Made by a program: the position numbers and the translations under genes. A DNA stretch of 9,937 nt. Source: Clostridiales bacterium. GTDB lineage: Bacteria > Bacillota > Clostridia > Christensenellales > Borkfalkiaceae. The notes under the pieces are model-generated. The model had not been told where the DNA came from. It saw only the letters and a program-made list of their open reading frames with translations, and did not search any database. The stretch is from NCBI GenBank assembly GCA_003538975.1, contig DPQQ01000012.1:35536-45472 (forward strand). The letters are read 5' to 3'. This document shows, piece after piece, positions 6,999-9,937 of this stretch (its first letter is position 1; the number at the start of each line of letters is the position of its first letter).

Positions 6999-7721
6999 AT
7001 GATGTCGTTGATAAGGGCGTTTCTGGGAGACGCGTTCATAGCGGCTTTCGCTGTGTTTGTAGTGGCGGCCGTTGCGGGCGCGGCGGTATTTCTTAACTTG
7101 ACAAAGGACGGTGCGAGACCGATAACGGTAGTGGTAAAAGGTCTTGCTTCGCTTCAGTTTTTTATACTCGGACTGGCTGCAAACATAGTATACGGCGGCA
7201 CGAGTACGAATTATATTGTAATAGCGCTCGCTCTCGGACTTTCAGGCGACGTGTTTTTAGAAGTGTCCGAAGCGACGGTAAAACCGAAAACGTGGTTTTT
7301 TGTTCTCGGCACGCTGTTTTTTGCGGCGGAACACGTTCTTATAGCGGTAAATCTTATTATCGCGAATACGGAAATATGGCTGCCGTCGCTTATATTTTTC
7401 GCAGTCAGCTATTCCGTCGTGATAATAACAGTTCTTTCGACGAAACCCGTGGTAAACAAAAGGATGCTTGCGTTAGGGCTTTCGTACTTTGTTCTCGTAT
7501 GCGCGATGGGCGGATGTTGTTTCGGGACGGCGGTAACGAGCTATAACGAAGGAAATTTAAGCCTTATGATCGGCGGAATATTCTTTATAATAAGCGACGC
7601 TCTTCTTGCGGTATACAGGTTCTCCAAACCCGAAAAATTTTCGCTTAATACCGCGCTTATATACTTTTATTACGCAGCGCAGCTTTTTATATCGTCGTCG
7701 ATATATTTTGCGGCGGAATAA
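6999..7721 (+). CDS. YhhN family (lysoplasmalogenase/TMEM86-like) membrane protein
   Basis: This is a 240-residue protein with about seven to eight hydrophobic helices, matching the YhhN/TMEM86 family in length and layout. Diagnostic positions are visible: a KGLAS segment (47-51) in the second helix, GLSGDVFLE with Gly83-Asp84, Glu111-His112 in FFAAEHVL, ISDALLAVYRF with Ser199-Asp200, and a YFYYAAQLFI tail. The conserved acidic and His residues face one membrane site in the family. Animal TMEM86 and some bacterial members hydrolyse lysoplasmalogen, and many anaerobic Clostridia make plasmalogens, so a lipid-turnover role is plausible but not shown. Two adjacent ATG codons (6999 and 7002) are possible starts. 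The best ribosome binding site is AGGGG (6981-6985) inside typA, rather far upstream, so translation is probably coupled to typA, which ends 3 nt before. Confidence 0.8.
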   Translation: MMSLIRAFLGDAFIAAFAVFVVAAVAGAAVFLNLTKDGARPITVVVKGLASLQFFILGLAANIVYGGTSTNYIVIALALGLSGDVFLEVSEATVKPKTWFFVLGTLFFAAEHVLIAVNLIIANTEIWLPSLIFFAVSYSVVIITVLSTKPVVNKRMLALGLSYFVLVCAMGGCCFGTAVTSYNEGNLSLMIGGIFFIISDALLAVYRFSKPEKFSLNTALIYFYYAAQLFISSSIYFAAE

Positions 7722-7781
7722 AAAATATTTCAGGGAACGTAACTTCCGGTAAAAAACGATGCAAATGACAACGGAGAAAAT

Positions 7782-8678
7782 ATGGAAACGATAATAAAAA
7801 CCGAAAATTTAACCAAAACTTTCGGCAACAAAACCGCCGTAAAAAATCTTAATCTTACGGTAAACAAGGGCGATATTTACGGATTTATCGGCAAAAACGG
7901 CGCGGGCAAAACAACTGCAATGCGTATGATAACGGGACTTTGCTTCCCGACGTCCGGTAAAATAGAACTTTTCGGCGGGGAAGATTTAGATTCCGCCCGT
8001 AAAAAAACAGGCTCTTTAATAGAAGCGCCGTCACTTTTCAACGGCTGTACCGCTTATGAAAATCTTAAAAGATTTTCATATCTTACCGGTGCGACCGACG
8101 AAGAAATTTATAACGTTCTGCTTCTTGTCGGGCTTGCCGACACGGGAAATAAAAAGATAAAATTCTTCTCGCTCGGAATGAAGCAGCGCTTAGGTCTTGC
8201 GGCGGCACTTTTAGGAAAACCCGAAATGCTTATTCTGGACGAACCCGTAAACGGCTTAGATCCCGAAGGAATAAAATTCGTCAGAGATTTGCTTCTGAAA
8301 TTAAACAGAGAACAGGGCGTTACCATATTAATTTCGAGTCATCTTTTAGACGAACTTTCTAAAATCGCGACGAAGTACGGCATAATAAACGACGGCGTAC
8401 TGGTCGACGAAATAACAGCCGAAGCTCTTAATGAAAAGTGCTCCGTATATTTAAAGATAAAGACTTCCGACAATCTTACGGCGTTCAGAACATTATCGCC
8501 GTTGTATCCCGACGGAGACGTATTTATAGACGGCGATCATCTCGTCGTGAAAAACGTTTCGGAAGGAGAAGAACCGGGAGCAAAGCTTTTCGGGGCGGGC
8601 GTTTCCGTTAACGAGATGACGACCGAAAAACGCGGTATAGAAGAATACTTTATCAATAAAATTTCGGGACGGGGTTAA
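7782..8678 (+). CDS. ABC transporter ATP-binding protein, BcrA/LanF-like
   Basis: This 298-residue cytosolic ATPase has Walker A GKNGAGKTT (37-45), signature FSLGMKQR (129-136), Walker B MLILDEP (149-155), D-loop residues NGLDP, and switch His187 in ISSHLL. The Q-loop position reads LIEAPSLF, with Glu81 in place of Gln. This is a feature of ATPases in bacitracin- and lantibiotic-type efflux or immunity transporters. Residues from about 215 on form the variable C-terminal extension of that group. With the permease that follows it would form an exporter driven by ATP hydrolysis, with a peptide antibiotic or similar amphiphile as the usual substrate class; the actual substrate is unknown. The ATG has GGAG (7773-7776) 5 nt upstream. 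No sensor kinase, response regulator or peptide precursor gene is nearby. Confidence 0.93.
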   Translation: METIIKTENLTKTFGNKTAVKNLNLTVNKGDIYGFIGKNGAGKTTAMRMITGLCFPTSGKIELFGGEDLDSARKKTGSLIEAPSLFNGCTAYENLKRFSYLTGATDEEIYNVLLLVGLADTGNKKIKFFSLGMKQRLGLAAALLGKPEMLILDEPVNGLDPEGIKFVRDLLLKLNREQGVTILISSHLLDELSKIATKYGIINDGVLVDEITAEALNEKCSVYLKIKTSDNLTAFRTLSPLYPDGDVFIDGDHLVVKNVSEGEEPGAKLFGAGVSVNEMTTEKRGIEEYFINKISGRG

Positions 8679-8681
8679 CGT

Positions 8682-9461
8682 ATGAAAAATTTATTCAAAC
8701 TCGAATGGAGAAAAGTTTTTAAAAGTAAAATTTTATATATATTCCTTGTACTCGTCGCCGTTCTCCCGCTCTTAAACGAACTTATCGTATATTTTTCTTA
8801 CGATATAGCGAAAGAAGAATACCATATTTCTCTTAAGGAGTTTATCGAAGCGGCTAAACTTTCGGGCGTGAACTCGATGCTCGGAGCGATTTCCGCAAGC
8901 GATATATCTCTTTGCATGGCTCTTTTCGTTTCGATATATATCTGTACCGATTATTCCGACGGAACGCTCAGAAACGTTATCGGAAGGGGATATAAAAGGT
9001 TTGACGTATTCACCGTAAAATACATAATTTCGATGGCGGTCACTCTCGGATACGTTATCGTAGCGCAACTTTTTTCGTTTATTTACGGCTCGGCATTCTG
9101 GGGAGCGGGAACGTTTAAGGCAAAAATGCTGCTCATGCTTTTCGTTCAGACGGTAAACATTCTTGCTCTCACGTCGTTTTACATACTGTTTTCGGTACTA
9201 GTAAAAAAGATGGGCGGCGCGATATGCTCGTGCCTTTTTATACCAGTCGGTATTACTCTCGTACTGTCGATATGCGATTTATTCACAAAGGAAAACGCAA
9301 AAGTGATTCCGTCGTATTTTTGGGCGGGCAACGTTTTTAGTAATCTTACGGACTTTTATACTCCGAATATAACGATAATAGTAATGCTTGTGTCGGGATT
9401 TGTTTCGCTCGCGCTTTTCACCGGACTTTCGATTTTATGCACGAGAAATACGGAGTATTGA
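8682..9461 (+). CDS. ABC-2 type transporter permease (BcrB-like)
   Basis: This is a 259-residue inner-membrane protein with six predicted spans: about 17-37, 66-87, 110-135, 148-172, 178-200 and 225-250. Its layout is that of the ABC-2 permeases paired with BcrA-like ATPases: a short basic N-terminus (FKLEWRKVFKSK), a long loop after the first helix, and a cytosolic YSDGTLRNVIGRGYKRFD motif after the second helix, which is the expected coupling region with the ATPase. It begins 3 nt after the ATPase stop codon, with a GGGG ribosome binding site (8671-8674) inside the preceding gene, so the two are translated together. Only one permease gene is present, so it probably works as a homodimer. It is followed by the strong terminator at 9516-9540. 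Confidence 0.9.
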   Translation: MKNLFKLEWRKVFKSKILYIFLVLVAVLPLLNELIVYFSYDIAKEEYHISLKEFIEAAKLSGVNSMLGAISASDISLCMALFVSIYICTDYSDGTLRNVIGRGYKRFDVFTVKYIISMAVTLGYVIVAQLFSFIYGSAFWGAGTFKAKMLLMLFVQTVNILALTSFYILFSVLVKKMGGAICSCLFIPVGITLVLSICDLFTKENAKVIPSYFWAGNVFSNLTDFYTPNITIIVMLVSGFVSLALFTGLSILCTRNTEY

Positions 9462-9515
9462 TTTAAGTCGTACGGACTGATTCACAGGTCTGCAAAAAAC
9501 AACGAATATAAAACA

Positions 9516-9540
9516 AAAAGGCTGAATCTTTCAGCCTTTT
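9516..9540. terminator. Strong bidirectional intrinsic terminator
   Basis: AAAAGGCTGAA (9516-9526) pairs perfectly with TTCAGCCTTTT (9530-9540) around a 3-nt loop, giving an 11-bp stem with A-run and T-run flanks on both strands. It ends the rightward run that closes with the ABC permease and also the convergent phosphopantetheinyl transferase gene, whose stop is at 9551. The spacer 9462-9515 contains nothing else I can identify. Confidence 0.93.
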
Positions 9541-9550
9541 ATATTGCGTA

Positions 9551-9937
9551 TTATATTTTTCTCGGACGGTTTACGGTTTGTCCGATCGGGGAGCATACGG
9601 CGAGTTCGAAATTTTTATATGATTTAGTCCTGTATTTAAAATCCGGGTTTCTTTCGAAAATATCTTTTAAATTCTGATTGAATCCTTCGCCTTTGCACTT
9701 TATAAGGCTTTCTTTTTTAACCCATAACGCAGTGAGCCTGCGCGAAGGATTTTTGTCGTTTATTACGGATAGATATTCTTCGTCGTTACAGATAAGCCGC
9801 GCGGTATTTTCGTCGAAGGGAATGAGCGTCTGAACGTCTATTCCTATCGCCGTATCTGATATCGCTATCGCAAGGACGTTGCCCGAATGGGATATTCCGA
9901 AATGCTTCGCATTTTCGAAGTACGGCTTGCCGCGCCC
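9551..9937 (-). CDS. 4'-phosphopantetheinyl transferase, Sfp-type (N-terminus beyond window)
   Basis: The frame reads in from the right edge and stops at 9551-9553 (TAA), giving 128 residues, about the C-terminal half to two thirds of a usual 200-230-residue protein. It carries the family motifs in order: GKPYF, HFGISHSGN, then IGIDVQ with the Mg-binding Asp, and WVKKESLIKCKGEGF, the second signature with the catalytic Lys and metal-binding Glu. These enzymes move the 4'-phosphopantetheine arm from coenzyme A to a conserved Ser of carrier proteins, activating fatty-acid, polyketide or nonribosomal peptide synthases. The second acidic position of the GID(V/I)E motif is Gln here. No synthase or carrier protein gene is visible, so the partner is unknown. 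No in-frame start with a ribosome binding site lies within the visible part. Confidence 0.9.
   Translation of the reverse strand, partial: GRGKPYFENAKHFGISHSGNVLAIAISDTAIGIDVQTLIPFDENTARLICNDEEYLSVINDKNPSRRLTALWVKKESLIKCKGEGFNQNLKDIFERNPDFKYRTKSYKNFELAVCSPIGQTVNRPRKI

Overview
This window looks like chromosomal housekeeping DNA from an anaerobic, gut-type member of the Clostridia (Bacillota). The evidence is the gene set: a UPF0371/DUF1846 protein, a DUF4364 winged-helix protein, a TIGR03905-type TSCPD protein, a PfoR-like EIIC protein, TypA, and a BcrA-type ABC transporter. Strong AGGAG-type ribosome binding sites and AT-rich intergenic DNA with moderate-GC genes agree with this. The codon style resembles uncultured Christensenellales-like lineages, but that placement is an impression, not a demonstration. 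I see no rRNA, tRNA, CRISPR array, insertion sequence or phage gene.

Layout. Bases 1-825 (+) are the C-terminal half of a DUF1846 protein, closed by a hairpin terminator at 841-863 that can work on both strands. Bases 945-2719 (-) form a three-gene unit read from about 2764 downward: DUF4364 protein, TSCPD-domain protein, and a TIM-barrel sugar phosphate isomerase/epimerase-like protein. A good extended -10 promoter sits at 2771-2798. Bases 2731-3027 are a divergent intergenic region. It carries that promoter, a stretch of A-tracts, a second extended -10 promoter facing right, and a perfect 8-bp inverted repeat in the leader of the next gene.

From 3028 to 9461 everything reads rightward: a 272-residue protein I do not recognise, an orphan PfoR-like PTS EIIC membrane protein, the ribosome-associated GTPase TypA (TTG start), a YhhN-family membrane protein 3 nt behind typA, and a BcrA-like ABC ATPase with its six-helix ABC-2 permease. 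No convincing terminator lies between 3028 and 9461, so several of these genes may be co-transcribed. A strong 11-bp-stem bidirectional terminator at 9516-9540 closes the run. On the other strand it also ends a Sfp-type 4'-phosphopantetheinyl transferase that enters from the right edge (9551-9937, N-terminus missing).

How the genes fit together: no single pathway is evident. The clearest functional pair is the ABC ATPase and permease, probably an exporter or self-protection pump for a peptide or other amphiphile. TypA plus the YhhN protein may link translation under stress with membrane lipid turnover. The least explained part is the unknown gene at 3028 with its own structured leader, followed by an EIIC-like protein that has no visible IIA or IIB partner. 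I did not find a clear new defence or mobile system.
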